Source of the DNA: Phellopilus nigrolimitatus | Taxonomy: Eukaryota; Basidiomycota; Agaricomycetes; Hymenochaetales; Hymenochaetaceae | Assembly (NCBI GenBank): GCA_021029095.1 | Contig: JAJOHG010000104.1 | Span: 1 to 64,000 of the forward strand | Direction: 5' to 3' | Length of the DNA: 64,000 nt | In this document: positions 21,257 to 32,841 of the stretch, in pieces | Layout of the letters: every line of letters begins with the position of its first letter | Numbering within the stretch: the first letter of the stretch is position 1 | The notes under the pieces: model-generated | The model's input: only the letters and a program-made list of their open reading frames with translations | What the model was told of the DNA's origin: nothing | Databases searched by the model: none | Made by a program: the position numbers and the translations under genes

Positions 21257-21840
21257 TTTGAATTCTGCATGTCATGCACAAAGCTGTCAGTACCAAAAAG
21301 ACACAGGCCGTAGGCATCTACAAGAATCACTCACATTTCTGGGATTGCTTCTGGGATTGCTGTGGGTCTTTCTGCGATGATGTTAACTGGAAATTCTGTG
21401 CGGGTTTATATACCACGCTGCCTTAACATTGCACGTTATTGCCTTTGCGTGCAGACTGCCTCTTTGGTCATGAGAGGACGACGGATGCAGCATTGGTAAC
21501 TATTGCAGAACCTCAGAAATGCACACCGCAACCGTCGTGACAGTGTCCTTGCAAATCACTCGCAAAACTGCTGCTGGGAAAGTGCAGCCTCGTTACTGTA
21601 GTAGCTGCGTCGGTCAGGATAGCAATATTGACCTCTCAATTGCAGAAGCATAATATCGCTTTGTGAGCCAGACTGCTTACAAGATTGAGTAGATGAGCAC
21701 TGCAGGCCAGCAAAGAGGGTTGCCTGACGCAATCTAGCGCATTGGATCCTTCGGGTCAGAAAAGTCTTCACCCCCTAAGAAAGGAAGGTGGGTCCCGCTC
21801 GTGTCGTTCACACGAAAAAGGGCAAGAAATGGTTTTCAAC

Positions 21841-22109
21841 TACAGGTGGATTTAAAAAGTTACGGACCGGCCGGAAAAGGAAATTGCTCGTGCCAGCTCT
21901 TGAGCACCCTTACAATGTCAGTTTTTTTAAAGGTATGGCTCCTGCGGCTTGGCTGCAGAACAAATCAATAAGACCCACAATGATTATGAGGTTTTTCATT
22001 GGTGAGTTGAGATTTTTTATCACACATGAGCAGTGAGATCCACAGTTTTGACGCGCGTCGACACGGCTTCCTTTTTCGGCCGGTCCGTAACTTTTTAAAT
22101 CCACCTGTA
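21841..22109. mobile_element. MITE with 40-bp TIRs and TA target duplication (Tc1/mariner type)
   Basis: The 265-bp element spans 21843-22107. Its left end starts CAGGTGGATTTAAAAAGTTA and the right end is the reverse complement of the same sequence. The inverted repeats match over about 40 bp with one mismatch. TA dinucleotides flank both ends (21841-21842, 22108-22109), as expected for a Tc1/mariner-superfamily target duplication. There is no transposase inside, so it is non-autonomous. Confidence 0.8.
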
Positions 22110-23170
22110 TGCGAACCCGAACCATATAATTGATCATTGTTGCCAAAGAAGGAAGCAAGACCTTTTATTCTTCCATTTTGGCAATGCCAGTGTACCCCCT
22201 GCAACAGACATCCTCATTGCGGCACTCTCCTGTACTGTGTTCTTGACTGCACATCTCAACCCAGAGCTTGTCTCTACCCAACGGCCGTTCTTCTTGTTTG
22301 TCACCGTGCGGACTAACCCGCTCATAGACAGCAACATTCAAAAACAAGAACAAAAAACAAAAAATGACTACAGCGGCGTCCACATTCTTTTTCTACACAT
22401 AACTGATCTGGCGCTCAGCTCTCGGGACCACACTCGTGCTGAGAATCCGGCGCACACGCGTGAAATCGCCTGCCCACCCGTCCGACGCAGCCCTAGCCCG
22501 CAACACCAACACCGCGGGAATGACTCTGTCCTCGTCTTGCCCACTCTGCGAATTGGTTCTCCAGCTGCGTGTTCTGTTTCCCGCCAATTTGAAATCGCGG
22601 TGTCCGTGCGTCCGTCTGCGCTTACTTGAACGGCTTCCGTATTGCCTGCCCGCCTCCAACTGTACCTGCAGCGAATCTGCGCGAGCTTGCACGCGTCCTT
22701 GTCCGCTGCGCGCCCTCCTCGGTGCAGCTCAGTACTCGACGCGCTCCACTCTCAAAATATCGAGAATGCTCGCGCCTCTTGAACTCGGCAGTGCGGCGGG
22801 GGGTGTAGAGCGCTGCCTTCTGCCTTTCCGGTTCCTTTGTACATAGGCTTCTCCAAACCGTTATCCTCTCTTTGAAGTCACTTTTCATTATTATTATTTT
22901 TAATTTAGGAATTCGCTAACTTGATTTAAAATAAGATGGCGGGCAATATGCAGAGCTCAGACTATTAACAAAACGGCAAACCCTCTCCTAGCCAGGCCTT
23001 GCGACAAGAACATACTTTCTCTACTTGCTCTACATACGACTGCACATTTTTGCCACCTATCCTGAAACGTATCTTCCTGAGTATGTATGATTTTTGACAC
23101 GGGATCATTACCCGCTACAATACAGTACAGGTACTATTGTACAACACGTCCACGCGTCAGTCCTCCCTCG
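22110..23170. other. Intergenic, nothing supported
   Basis: Short frames on both strands overlap one another without splice support or recognisable motifs. The right end may be 3' UTR of the following minus-strand gene. Confidence 0.4.
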
Positions 23171-23174
23171 TCTT

Positions 23175-23968
23175 TCATTTGTTATGCAGCCCCTGCGTCA
23201 GCTCGATCTCGGGCTTGGTGATCGTCCTGAGCTCGCCGGGCGCGCCGCCTTTGCCGGTAACGAAGCCGACGGCGGTGGAGAGCGTGTTGGTGACCTTTCC
23301 GTGCTTCGCGAGCCAGTAGTGGATCTCGCTCGGGACGACCTCGATGACCGACACGCGCGGGTCGTGCTCGTCGCCCTTATGGGTGCCGTCGCCGAGGTTG
23401 CCAAAGTAGCCCGCGGTGCTGACAGACAAAAAAGAAATTCAGATGAAGGCAAAGGCGTGGAACAGCACGGCGGAAGACGTACATCGGGCTCCAGTGCTTC
23501 TTGATGAGCTCGCGGTCCTGGCTGACGGTCGCAGCGCCGGCGAAGGAGACCCAGTTCGTCGATGCGGCGTCGTAGAAGCTGACGTTCACACGGTTGTCGT
23601 ACTCCAGCGCATCGAACTTGTGCGACGCGTTGTTCGCGAGGAAGACGAGTGTGAGCTGTGTGTCGGCGTACGCTGCGCGGGCGGATGGGTGTCAGCTGCA
23701 AAGCAGATACGGGACGTTTTAAGAGGAGGCGTACGGGAGCAAGGTGTCATGGCGCGCGCGTGGAGGTTACCGTCTTTGTCGCGCGTGGTGAGCATGCCGG
23801 TCTTGACCGCCTTGAGGACCACCTTCATGTCTGTCCGCGCGCGTTTCCATCAGCATTCCCTAAATACACGAGCTCGCTGCGGCGGTCCTTACCATCGATC
23901 TTCTTCTGGGGCGTGAGGTCGTCGTTCTGGGCATTTTGGGTGTACGGGTCGAGCGTCGGGTTCGTCAT
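23175..23968 (-). CDS. bli-3-like FMN-binding split-barrel protein (201 aa)
   Basis: Member of the pyridoxamine-5'-phosphate-oxidase-like / general stress protein family. The Neurospora member bli-3 is blue-light inducible; a flavin-dependent redox role is probable. Four exons (23968-23893, 23830-23735, 23672-23483, 23418-23175) join in frame. Motifs include T-P-Q-K-K-I-D-D-M-K, M-L-T-T-R-D-K-D-G, F-L-A-N-N-A-S-H-K-F-D, V-N-V-S-F-Y-D and W-V-S-F-A-G. Length matches the family (about 200 aa). A minus-strand TATATATA box at 24056-24066 lies about 90 bp upstream. No lesions. Confidence 0.85.
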
Positions 23969-24055
23969 TTTGTCCTTTTTATTTATTTATTTCCTTTTCT
24001 TTTTGGTGGGTGGGTTGGAGGTCGAGATGTGAGTGGGGACTGCATACTGGGTCTG

Positions 24056-24066
24056 CTTATATATAC
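24056..24066 (-). promoter_or_regulatory. TATA box of the bli-3-like gene
   Basis: Minus-strand CGTATATATAAGC, about 90 bp upstream of the ATG at 23968. Confidence 0.55.
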
Positions 24067-24246
24067 GAGAGGGGTGGGCGCATACGTACATGTACCTACG
24101 CACCGACGACGTCACTGAGCGTCACCGCGACCCAACGAACGAGGATCGGCGGATCGACGTTGGTCCACCCCCGCATATGTACATACAACTGTTCTCAAGT
24201 ATCAATTACAATCGAGTTTTTGCTTAGCTTACCTATGGCTAAGCTC

Positions 24247-24620
24247 ATTGCCAGTGAATGTGACAAAGAGAGAAACTGCATTAGTAGTTGCGTTGTATGG
24301 GCTCTACATATTTGTTCTTCGGGGTGTCGAAGGCAGTGGACGAATCTACAAGTTCTTTTAAGAACCGCTCTTGGCGTTACTCTTAGAACAGTCAGAAGCA
24401 GGCCCCTTCCTGTGTCTGGAAATATTCGACAATCAATACAGGCAAATTTAAAGGACCTGCAGTCGGTCTTCCCTTCTTCCTTGATTTTGTGGCTAGCAAC
24501 TCGGAGTTCGGCAAAGAATTATCAATACTCTTCGAGATTGCTGAGATACTGAGGGTCCTCTCAGCGCTAAGAAATTGCATGCAATGGAGTTCACCGGAAT
24601 GGCTGACAGGAGCTTGCGTT
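24247..24620 (+). pseudogene. NACHT-gene remnant, tail-to-tail with carboxypeptidase copy 2
   Basis: Reads like part of the intact NACHT gene at 50230-50560: R-G-V-E-G-S-G-R, then L-G-V-T-L-R-T-V-R-S-R-P-L-P-V-S-G-N, then A-N-L-K-D-L-Q-S-V. Between these the frame shifts and segments are missing. It continues into the sequence shared with 3925-4115 near carboxypeptidase copy 1. Confidence 0.65.
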
Positions 24621-24792
24621 TAGCTCTGAGGACCCCACTAGGCAAGGTAACGCCGAGCGCTAAATGTGCCTCGGGCACTCAGAATCGCAACCTTTCCCAA
24701 AGACATAAAAAGACAGTTCGGTCGATGTACACCTGCGACACACAACGCGAAGCATCCTCTCTACGAGTCCCCGCAGCCGACCACAGCTCCTA

Positions 24793-26896
24793 TCACGTAG
24801 AACTAAGTGGGGCGCCACTCATCGCCTGCTCGAAGAACTGCAGGGCCGCCTGCCCCGTCGCGAGCCCTGTGTGGTTGTACGCGGGAACCTCGTGCCCCGC
24901 GCCAAACACGCGGATGTACGAGAACGTGCCCGCGTTCTTCACGAGCCCCGCGGGCTGCCCCGCGACGGTGTAGTTCGCGAAGGACTGCTGCTGGTATAGC
25001 GCGCTGAATTTCGTCTGGAGGTTACCGACCTGTAGGAATAACATTGCACATATCAGGAGCGTAAAGACGGTGCGGTTGATTTTGGGCGCTCACCATCGCT
25101 TCGACGCCTTTGAAGTTCAGGATGTAATCTGCGTCTCCGTCGTAGATAACCGCACGGACCTTGAATAAAACACCAGTCAGAGAAACAGTGTGAGAAAAAA
25201 AGGCCGAGAAAGCTTACTCCGGCATTAATGACAGCCTCGAGGTCAGGTGCAGAATTCAACATCCAGTCTCCGGTTTGCGCAAAGTTGTTGTATACGTCAT
25301 CATTCGTCTCTTGCCAAGTCGATTCCGCACCGATAGAGTCCCTGTGAACATATCCCGTCATACACGGCAGAAAATATGTCGTGTAGACTTACATGAAAGA
25401 CGAGTTCGTCAGTAGGTCTGTGATGTTTGGTGGGTATGAATCGTCCTCGGGCTGGCGCACGTCGTACACGTCGTAGTCTCCCGACAGCGGCGAGAGCACG
25501 TTATCGTTGCAACTCGCCTGCGCGTTCGAGCACACCGACGTCGAGTTGGTGTCGTAGCACGATTGGATCTGCGCGATGCGACACCGCTCACGTTCAGTTT
25601 CGAGAAATACCACAAAACGATGGGACGCACCTGGGACTTGCAGCCGCCCGACTCGTAGAAGGATGCGTTAGCTTGTTCGATGACGCTGCTTGAGACAGTA
25701 GGACGATAGGGATTGGACGCCGCGTACGCCATGTACCCGGGATATTGCGAGAGCGGGTCCGTGAGCCCATTCCCGACGCCGAGCGTCTTGAGATTGATAG
25801 TGGTTCCCGCCAGCGCGCCTGCCGCGATCGCCGCATTTTGCTCAAGGAAGTAGTGCGCGAACGCCGGACCGTAGTGCCCTCCGTACCTGGCGTGGACATA
25901 GTATAGGTCAGGCCGTGGGTGTGGAAGTGGGTGCGCTTACGACTCCGTCCAGAGTGCGAAATCATTCTTTGCGTACGCGGAGAACGTGTCGTTTGCGAAG
26001 AAGATCTGGAGCGTGTTCCACACTGCTTCCGCTGCCTGTTTCGCTCCTGAGACCTTGAGGTCGCCGTGGGAGTAGCCAACGCCGACTATAAAAAAAGTCA
26101 ACACACTGAGCGCGATGCAAAAGGGTGATTGCTTCACGAACTCGGTTGATCGATGTAAAGCCTTTCCAATAAGATCAGTATGATCAAACTAGCTGTTTCT
26201 AAGAAACACTCACATATTCGCGTTGTTGTTCCAAGAGTATTTATTCAAAGATAACGTTGCCTCGTCTGTATTGATCCGACAAGGCTTCAGAATCTTTAGT
26301 CAATACTTACAATGAAGAATCAAAAGAAAACACAAACCCCGTTTTCTTGGAAGAGACCGAGCATCGACGACGACCCAGGCTGCCGCAGAGAAAAACGGAT
26401 ATTTAGAAAGGAAAGCGAATCAAATTAGTATATGCTCTTACGCCACCATTGAGCCAGATCGCAAGAGGCGCATCAGCAGAGTTAGTTCGGGAGGCGAAGA
26501 ACCACCACCTAAGAAACCATGAAGCAATGTTAACCACGTGACGATGAAAGCATGCGCAAAATCAATTTACCACATGCTCTGAGAAGTCGTCAGGTCTGCA
26601 TATCCAGACGCCTGATAAACACCGGCAGTAGTCTCTACAAAGATACGATTGAGAACACAGCAATATTTTGAGGTTATGAACGAAGACAAACCACAAACGC
26701 CGGAGTTCTCGATAAAGCGCAATTTGCCAGCCACGGGAGAGCTAGACACTTGCGGCTTCGGGAGCGCAGCATCTCTATCGACGCTGGAAGCAGAGGCTGG
26801 GACGCCGCCATAGACACCGTCGTTCCAAGGTATCTGGCCCGAAGATACCAGCAGGCTCAGCGAACCAATGGTCCAGAGACGCAGCAGACGAGCCAT
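24793..26896 (-). CDS. Serine carboxypeptidase (S10 family), copy 2, apparently intact
   Basis: Same multi-exon architecture as copy 1, starting at ATG 26896 (M-A-R-L-L-R-L-W signal peptide). The conserved blocks are Q-A-S-G-Y-A-D-L-T, the E-S-Y-G-G-H nucleophile motif across the intron near 25940-25890, D-V-R-Q-P-E-D-D-S-Y-P-P, Y-D-G-D-A-D-Y for the catalytic Asp, and G-A-G-H-E-V-P for the catalytic His near 24890. The donor that is GC in copy 1 is GT here (about 25395). A TATA-like TTATATAA lies on the minus strand near 26957. Predicted secreted or vacuolar exopeptidase. No inactivating change seen. Confidence 0.87.
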
Positions 26897-26964
26897 GGTT
26901 TGGCGCGAAGAGAGAAAGGACTGAATGATCGCAAAGTCGCTGCACAGTGTGTTATATAAATATC

Positions 26965-27790
26965 ACAGAGATAGAAGCATATACAGCACCCGCGAGAAGA
27001 CGCTTCAGAGAACAAGTCGGAAGCATCCTCCTTATGTGCTGTACAGGGAGACTAGCATAAGGTCCAAACTGAGAGAGAAACAATTAAGAGAAAAGAGAGA
27101 TAAAGCATTAAGAAGAGTATCAGTAAGTTGACCAATAAGTGAAGAGAGAGGAAAACAGGAGGATGAAACGCAGATACAATTCCTGTCGGGGAGCCCTCAC
27201 ATTTTCGCCCAGTGGCTGTGTTCATATACATTACAAAAGCATTGCACAGCCACTGACATTTTCATTTCTGCTGTCACGCCTCAACAACAAATCGCCCTTC
27301 GTGACTGCTTCTGATAAACGATTTATTCTATTTTATTTTAGATATGCTGCCATTTATACGAGCTGTTGCTCACTCTAAAAGTAACGCATGGTTTCGGATA
27401 GCTGGATACGTATCAGATAACCCAGCCAAAGCTGGCCACACATAGATTTTGTAACATGATCCAACAGTGTCTGACTCTTTAGAAATATTTTCATCATCCC
27501 TAGGGAACACGACAGTGTTTGGAATGCATATGGGAGTCTCACAGTATATCAGCATCGCTATTGATTTGAGGTTTCAGTACTTACTGTCATAACCATTTTA
27601 TTTTTCGTCAAATACATCACATATAATTGAATCTGATTTTTAATTGTTTTTCTACACAATTATGTGAGGCCGAGCATAAGCTTAAGTTAGGATGTCCACC
27701 GAGGCCTAAGCTTAACGAGAAGTCCTACTGTACATCAAGAAACCGCATATTCTACAGTGAGCGTGTAAGTCGATCAGAAAGTCCGCATTC
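26965..27790. other. Intergenic, nothing supported
   Basis: AT-rich sequence with a purine-rich stretch at 26980-27180. No gene model or repeat family is recognised. Confidence 0.4.
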
Positions 27791-27791
27791 C

Positions 27792-29679
27792 CTACCCGCC
27801 AAACCGCGCCAGCCGCCGCCGGCGCATCTCCTCCACGTCCACCGTCGCCGGCGGAGGCGCCGGGCTCGAGGCGCGCTCTGCCGCATCGTCGTCTTCCGCG
27901 TCCTCCGCCGGCGCGAGCGACGCATCCGTAGCTGCGCTCGTCGGTGGGGGAGCAGGCGGCGTCGCCGGGTGCGTGTACCCCGCCGGCATCGACTCCAGCG
28001 ACGCGCGCAGCGCGGCCTGCAGCTCCGCGTCCTCGTCATCGTACACCCTCGGCCCGAGCGCTCTTTGCGCGGGGGGCGCGCCCGCGCTGCCGGGCCCCGG
28101 CGCGGGCTCCCCCGCGTTCTCCTTGTCGCCCTCCGGATCCCGCGCGCCTGCGGGGCGCCACTCCCCGTCGTCCTCGTCCTCGTCTTCGTCCATGCCCTCG
28201 CCACCGCCCTCTGCGATGCTCGCCGCGATCGCCTCGCGCACCGCCGCGGCCTCCTCCTCCAGCTGCGCCCGCCGGCGCGCCGCACGGTTGGCGCTCTCCG
28301 CGTCCTCCGCGTACGTCTCGCGCAGCGCCGCCTCCTGCTCGCGCTGCATCCGCGCGAGCATCGCGCGGTTGCGCGCCAAGCTCGCCGCAACGGGGTCCAG
28401 CGGCGCGTCGGCCTCCGCGCCGGCATTGTCCTCGTCCATGCCCTCGTCGCCTTCGTCGTCCACGAGGAACCGTGGAGCGGGTGCCGGCGGCGGCGGCGGC
28501 GCTTGGCGCAGCTCCGGTGCGGGCACGGGCGCGCGCGGGACGTACGCGTCGTGTCCGCCATACGAGGGGTCCGCGCCCCCAAGCGACGCCGCGAGCGCCG
28601 CCTGGAGCTCGAAGTCCTCGTTGTCGACGTCAAAGTCCGCGTCGTCCGGGATAATGATCTCGGGGGTCTCGGAGAAGCCGCCGGGCGCCGCCGCGGACGA
28701 GTGATCCGCCGCAGAGTCGGGCGCGTCGAGCGTCATCGCGACCGTGTCGGCCTCCGTCCGCGGGAGCGCCAGCTCCCTATCCGGGTCGGCCTGGACGACT
28801 GCAAATACGGAGTACCCTACGCCCGGTATATTCGATTACTTTCTCTATTTTTGTGAAGACGACCAGCGATGAAAAATGCACACCTTCTTGCTCGGATTGC
28901 TCGAGGAACATTCCCAGATAGGTTCGACTGACCCATTTCGGGGCTGGGTACTGGCTGTTCAGGTTGAACCAGTGGCCCTCTCCCGGGTCGCTCGCTGGAT
29001 CCGTACGTGCTGACCCGAAGCGGCGTAACGTGAACCAGTGCTGATGGAGGTTCAGCACGAATGCAAGTTGCGTGCTATAATTCCGATTATAAATGTAATT
29101 CGCATATTATTCAGTTAAGTGGAGCGCATACCGAGGGGCGGCCTGGAACGGGCGCATCTGCTCACTGCGCCACCGCACTAAGCTGTGTGCAGCATATCAG
29201 TCCTGCGCGCGCGTATTCGTGTGACAAGACGTACTTTAATCCCCAGACGTCGAGCGCCCGGTCCATGACCTGCACCGAGAAGAATCCTAGCACGGGCCGC
29301 GGCGTCAGCCGAGGTCAAGGGTGTAGAAATCTGAGCACCGCGATGCACACCTGTGTCATCCATGTTCGAGCTTGCGCCCTCCCGGGCCTCCGGGCCGAGC
29401 GCGTCGTGCTCCAGCACGTCGAAGGCGTTCGCGATGGACGCGAGATCGGGCGCGGTGAACTAGCTCATTAAGCCGTCAGTACCACGAAGCGGACCTACAC
29501 GATAGTCTGCACACGCACGTAGTTTCCCTCTGCCAGACCGCCTGCGTGAGTGACGTTAGCGAGGCGCAGGGGCGGGACGCACGGAGCAGAGAGTTGAGCG
29601 CGTGCTGTGCGCAGAGCATGGAGCCTGGCTGCTGGCGCTCATGGTAGATCATTGCTGTCAGCGCTTCGAGTCCTGCCAT
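27792..29679 (-). CDS. Ataxin-3-like Josephin deubiquitinase (515 aa)
   Basis: Cysteine protease of the Josephin (MJD) family that trims ubiquitin chains. Seven exons (29679-29583, 29541-29519, 29459-29351, 29286-29235, 29182-29132, 29074-28884, 28816-27792) join in frame. The catalytic Cys lies in S-M-L-C-A-Q-H-A-L-N-S-L-L, the N-M-D-D-T-G-F-F-S-V-Q-V motif follows, the catalytic His is in Q-H-W-F-T-L-R, and the Asn in F-N-L-N-S. The acidic C-terminal half carries ubiquitin-interacting-motif-like helices (E-D-F-E-L-Q-A-A-L-A-A-S-L; R-E-A-I-A-A-S-I-A-E; E-D-A-E-L-Q-A-A-L-R-A-S-L-E). The last exon is very GC-rich, which creates long spurious frames on the other strand. All active-site residues are present. 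Confidence 0.9.
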
Positions 29680-29901
29680 CGTCGTCGCTGTTCACTGGGT
29701 GCGATGTCAGTTCGATGGTGGTGGTCGGTGGTCAAGTTCGAGTGCGGTGACGCGTCGAGGCCGCGCGCGCCCTGCAGCCACTCTTCTTCTCAATCCGGCA
29801 ACCGCCAGCGGGACGACGCGTCTGCACTGTGCACGCCACACCCATCACGCTTATCCTTCTTATTTCTTTCCCTCTCCTATCCCTCCCGATCCCGGTTTCT
29901 T

Positions 29902-31065
29902 ATGTTGGCGCTCTGCGGCCTCCTCGCTCTCCAGCGGCGCACCGCCCTCAGCCTCGGCGTCCTCCTGTGCCTGCTCGCGCTGACCGCCCGCCCTGCGCAC
30001 GCGCAGGACCCGGTCCCGTTCGACTGCGCCGCGCCGCAAGCGGGCGGGCGGTCGTTCGACTTAACGGCGCTGGCGGGCGAGCACATTGTCACGCGCACGC
30101 GCGAGACACCGCCCTCGCGTGTCGTCGACGAGCTGCGCTTCGACCTGTGCGCGGACCTGCCGCGGCGCGCGGGCGTCGCGGACGCGGACCAGGTGCGTGC
30201 GGCGCCCGATAGGCGCACGCCTCGTCTGCTCTTTTTCTTTTTGCTGATGCAAGATTAAAAAAACCGCCTGTAGTGCCCGTCGGGCACGCGCGCGTGCCTA
30301 ACGATGACGAACCAGAAGGGCGACGAGGGCGACCGCGTGATCGCCGTCATCCCGCTCGGTGTCTCCGCGGCGCTCAACGCAAGCGTGTCCGCGCTCACAT
30401 GCAAGTACCCATCGCAATCCACACTCGCGTGCCGTCGCTAACCGCCGCTCGCAAAATCTATATACAGCGCCGGCCGGATTGAGTGTAGTGTTCCGCGGCA
30501 GCGCGTACCCCACGACGAACCCCATACCTCAGTCGTTCAACGTCTCCATCCTCTGCGACTCCGCGCAGGCGGACCCCGTCTTCGTCTCGTACTACGGGTG
30601 GCAGCTCGCCGTCGAGTGGCGCTCGCCCGCGGGATGCGGGTCGCAGGCTTCCGAGCCGCATCCGGGTGGCGGCGAGAAGGACAAGGAGGGCGCGGGCGAG
30701 GGCGAGGAGCACGTGGGCAGCGGGCTCGGGTGGTTCTTCCTGCTGTGAGTCTGCCTACCCGCCTTCGGTGCGCGCAGATAGCTGAATTTAACCGCCCCTT
30801 GCAGCTTCGTTATCGCGTTCGCGGCGTACTTCGTGCTTGGGGCGTATTACAACTACAGCAACTACGGCGCAACCGGCGCGGACCTCATACCGTTGCGTGC
30901 CCTCTCCCTCCTAATCTGTGTACACACCGGTATGCTAACAGGCGTATGCGCATATCCAGGCACCGCGACTTCTGGCGCGAGGTGCCCTACATCCTGCGGG
31001 ACGTCGGCGCACACCTATGCTCTGCGTTCCGCCCGTCGCCACGGAACGGCTACATAGCCGTTTAG
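29902..31065 (+). CDS. Atg27-like type I membrane protein (295 aa)
   Basis: Atg27 proteins carry a mannose-6-phosphate-receptor-like lumenal domain and help traffic Atg9 in autophagy. Five exons (29902-30192, 30274-30400, 30468-30744, 30805-30891, 30960-31065) join in frame. Features in order: signal peptide (about 1-34), lumenal domain with paired Cys (F-D-C, L-C-A-D-L, A-C-L-T, I-L-C-D, A-G-C-G), an acidic/Gly linker, one membrane helix around F-V-I-A-F-A-A-Y-F-V-L-G, and a cytosolic tail with H-R-D-F-W-R-E-V-P-Y ending Y-I-A-V. The intron starting at 30401 has a GC donor; the GT alternative breaks the frame. Divergently placed next to the Josephin gene, with only about 220 bp between start codons. 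Confidence 0.8.
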
Positions 31066-31069
31066 CATT

Positions 31070-32835
31070 TCTCTCGTCTCGTCTCCCGCACCACGCCTAC
31101 TCCTATCTCGTCTCAGGGGCTTGGCTTACGCCGAGCGCATCTACGTATCTATCCGTTTCCTACCTCTCCCTCTTCCTCTCCCTCTACCGCACATTGTACT
31201 TTATCCAGTCTGGGCACGCTATGCACGCATGCATTTCTTAATGTGAGAGAGAACTGAATTGCGCGTTCCTGGCAGGCGCACGATCGCTTGCCAGGTAGAA
31301 GTTGGAAGAACGGCTCCAGGTGCATATCTGAGAGCAGAGTTACATGCAGAAGAATTGTACGTATATTATCAATTAAAAACCTTATCTAGACCTTTCGTCT
31401 CCCGCCAGGCTGCTCAAATCATAATCACAAATGCGGAAGAGGGTGATCCCCATGGTGACTAGCGTCCAGGAATTCTAGTGCTGATAAGGTTGCGGAGTGG
31501 ACGCTGGTTTTCTGCAGCTCTGCAGGCGGAGGCGCAAGTGGCGGGCGTCTTCCAATGCGACCCTCTTACGGTGTTGTCGAGAATCGGGTGCTCTACGGAT
31601 GGCGATGGCTGGGGTAGCACGGGTGCAGCAGCGGGCGGAAACGAAAGGCGGAGTGTCGAGTGAAAAGCTTCAGACTTGAAAGCAAGCCGACGCAGAAATC
31701 ATAACGGAGAGATCGCAAGCGAGACGAGGCTGAGAATTCGATGAAGGATTCTGCTGCGAAGAGACGCGGGCGCAAGAGCTCGAGTTTCTCCAGAAGATGC
31801 ACGGGGCTGAAGAAGTAGGTGGGGCTCCGGCTCTGGTGTTGCAAACGGGCTGGCCCTTCTTCTGATCTGTTTTCAGCGATGCGCTTCCTCTGCTGATGGA
31901 ACTATGCGAAGAGAGTCCTGGAGGCGGTCGGAGAGAGACCACGCGAAAACATCGTATAGGAGTTCTAGAAGGAGTCTTGACGCTGCAGCGCCAGTGGGTC
32001 AAGCATCTCGCCTTGCGCCTCTTTCGCGATTGTCGGTGCACCACAATCCAGACGGCACTCTGTGACGGGTGCGGGCGGAGCATGGTTTTTATCGGGCTCC
32101 TGGGCTTGAGATCCGGGCGACCCAGTAGAAGGAAGTCTGTGGGGACATTAAAAGGCAGCAAGAGACTAAAGGCGCATAAGTCGACTGCGAACATCAGCTC
32201 CTGGACGGACGGGTGCGTGGCCATAATAAGGCTGGCGAGCCGCAGCCTGCGCAGGCTTTGAACGAGTATTTATATTACGCTGCAGAAAAGAGGATTTGGC
32301 CTCCGTTATCCATATCCTCAGCGCTTCTCCTTCTCGAGCTATCTTCGCCGACTGCGCCGTATGCAGCGAAGTCAGTTACAGCAGCGCATGAATGACGCGT
32401 AAAACAATTTTTCAAAAATCATTCAGTGACTCACGGCTTCGACGGAGACAAGCATCAAGCCTTGACTATCCATAGCGAGTTTCTCTGATTCGGTAGGTCT
32501 TCAATCTTTCTTACCTTCAAGTGTAGGTATGTTGGGCAAGCACGTTTGATTGGGTCTTGGGGACTGCGCAGAAAAACGAAAGGATACAAGGTGGACATAT
32601 ATATTTCCTTCTTTCTTGGAGTCAATAATATGTAGCAGATGCGACGTCGAATATAACCAGATGCTCAGAGAAACTTTTAGCTCATTGTGGTGGGCCGCGG
32701 CATTAGCCGTCACTTCATTCGGCACGTTTGAAACCCAAACTTACTTTCTTTAATACTACCAGCAATATCTACTTTTACCAAAAGAAAAGTGAACAACAAT
32801 CTTACTGTCGAGCTCTTGGTATCCCCGGACATTCC
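31070..32835. other. Long intergenic region with one weak candidate
   Basis: A minus-strand frame from ATG 32224 runs about 184 codons to 31670, with a TATAAATA-like box about 40 bp upstream (about 32263-32270). Its sequence matches no family I know and has Arg/Ser-rich composition typical of chance frames. The rest shows nothing gene-like. Confidence 0.3.
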
Positions 32836-32841
32836 AGAGTC

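Noticed and set aside
22237..22846. Overlapping plus-strand frames of 130-136 codons
   Set aside because: Two frames overlap with low-information composition and no splice signals or motifs.
27627..28856. Long plus-strand frames opposite the Josephin gene (up to about 400 codons)
   Set aside because: They lie antisense to the GC-rich, Ala/Glu-rich last exon of the deubiquitinase, are Arg-rich and have no domain; a base-composition artefact.
31670..32224. 184-codon minus-strand frame with a nearby TATA-like box
   Set aside because: Composition and lack of any recognisable block make it more likely chance; left as a weak possibility in the intergenic entry.
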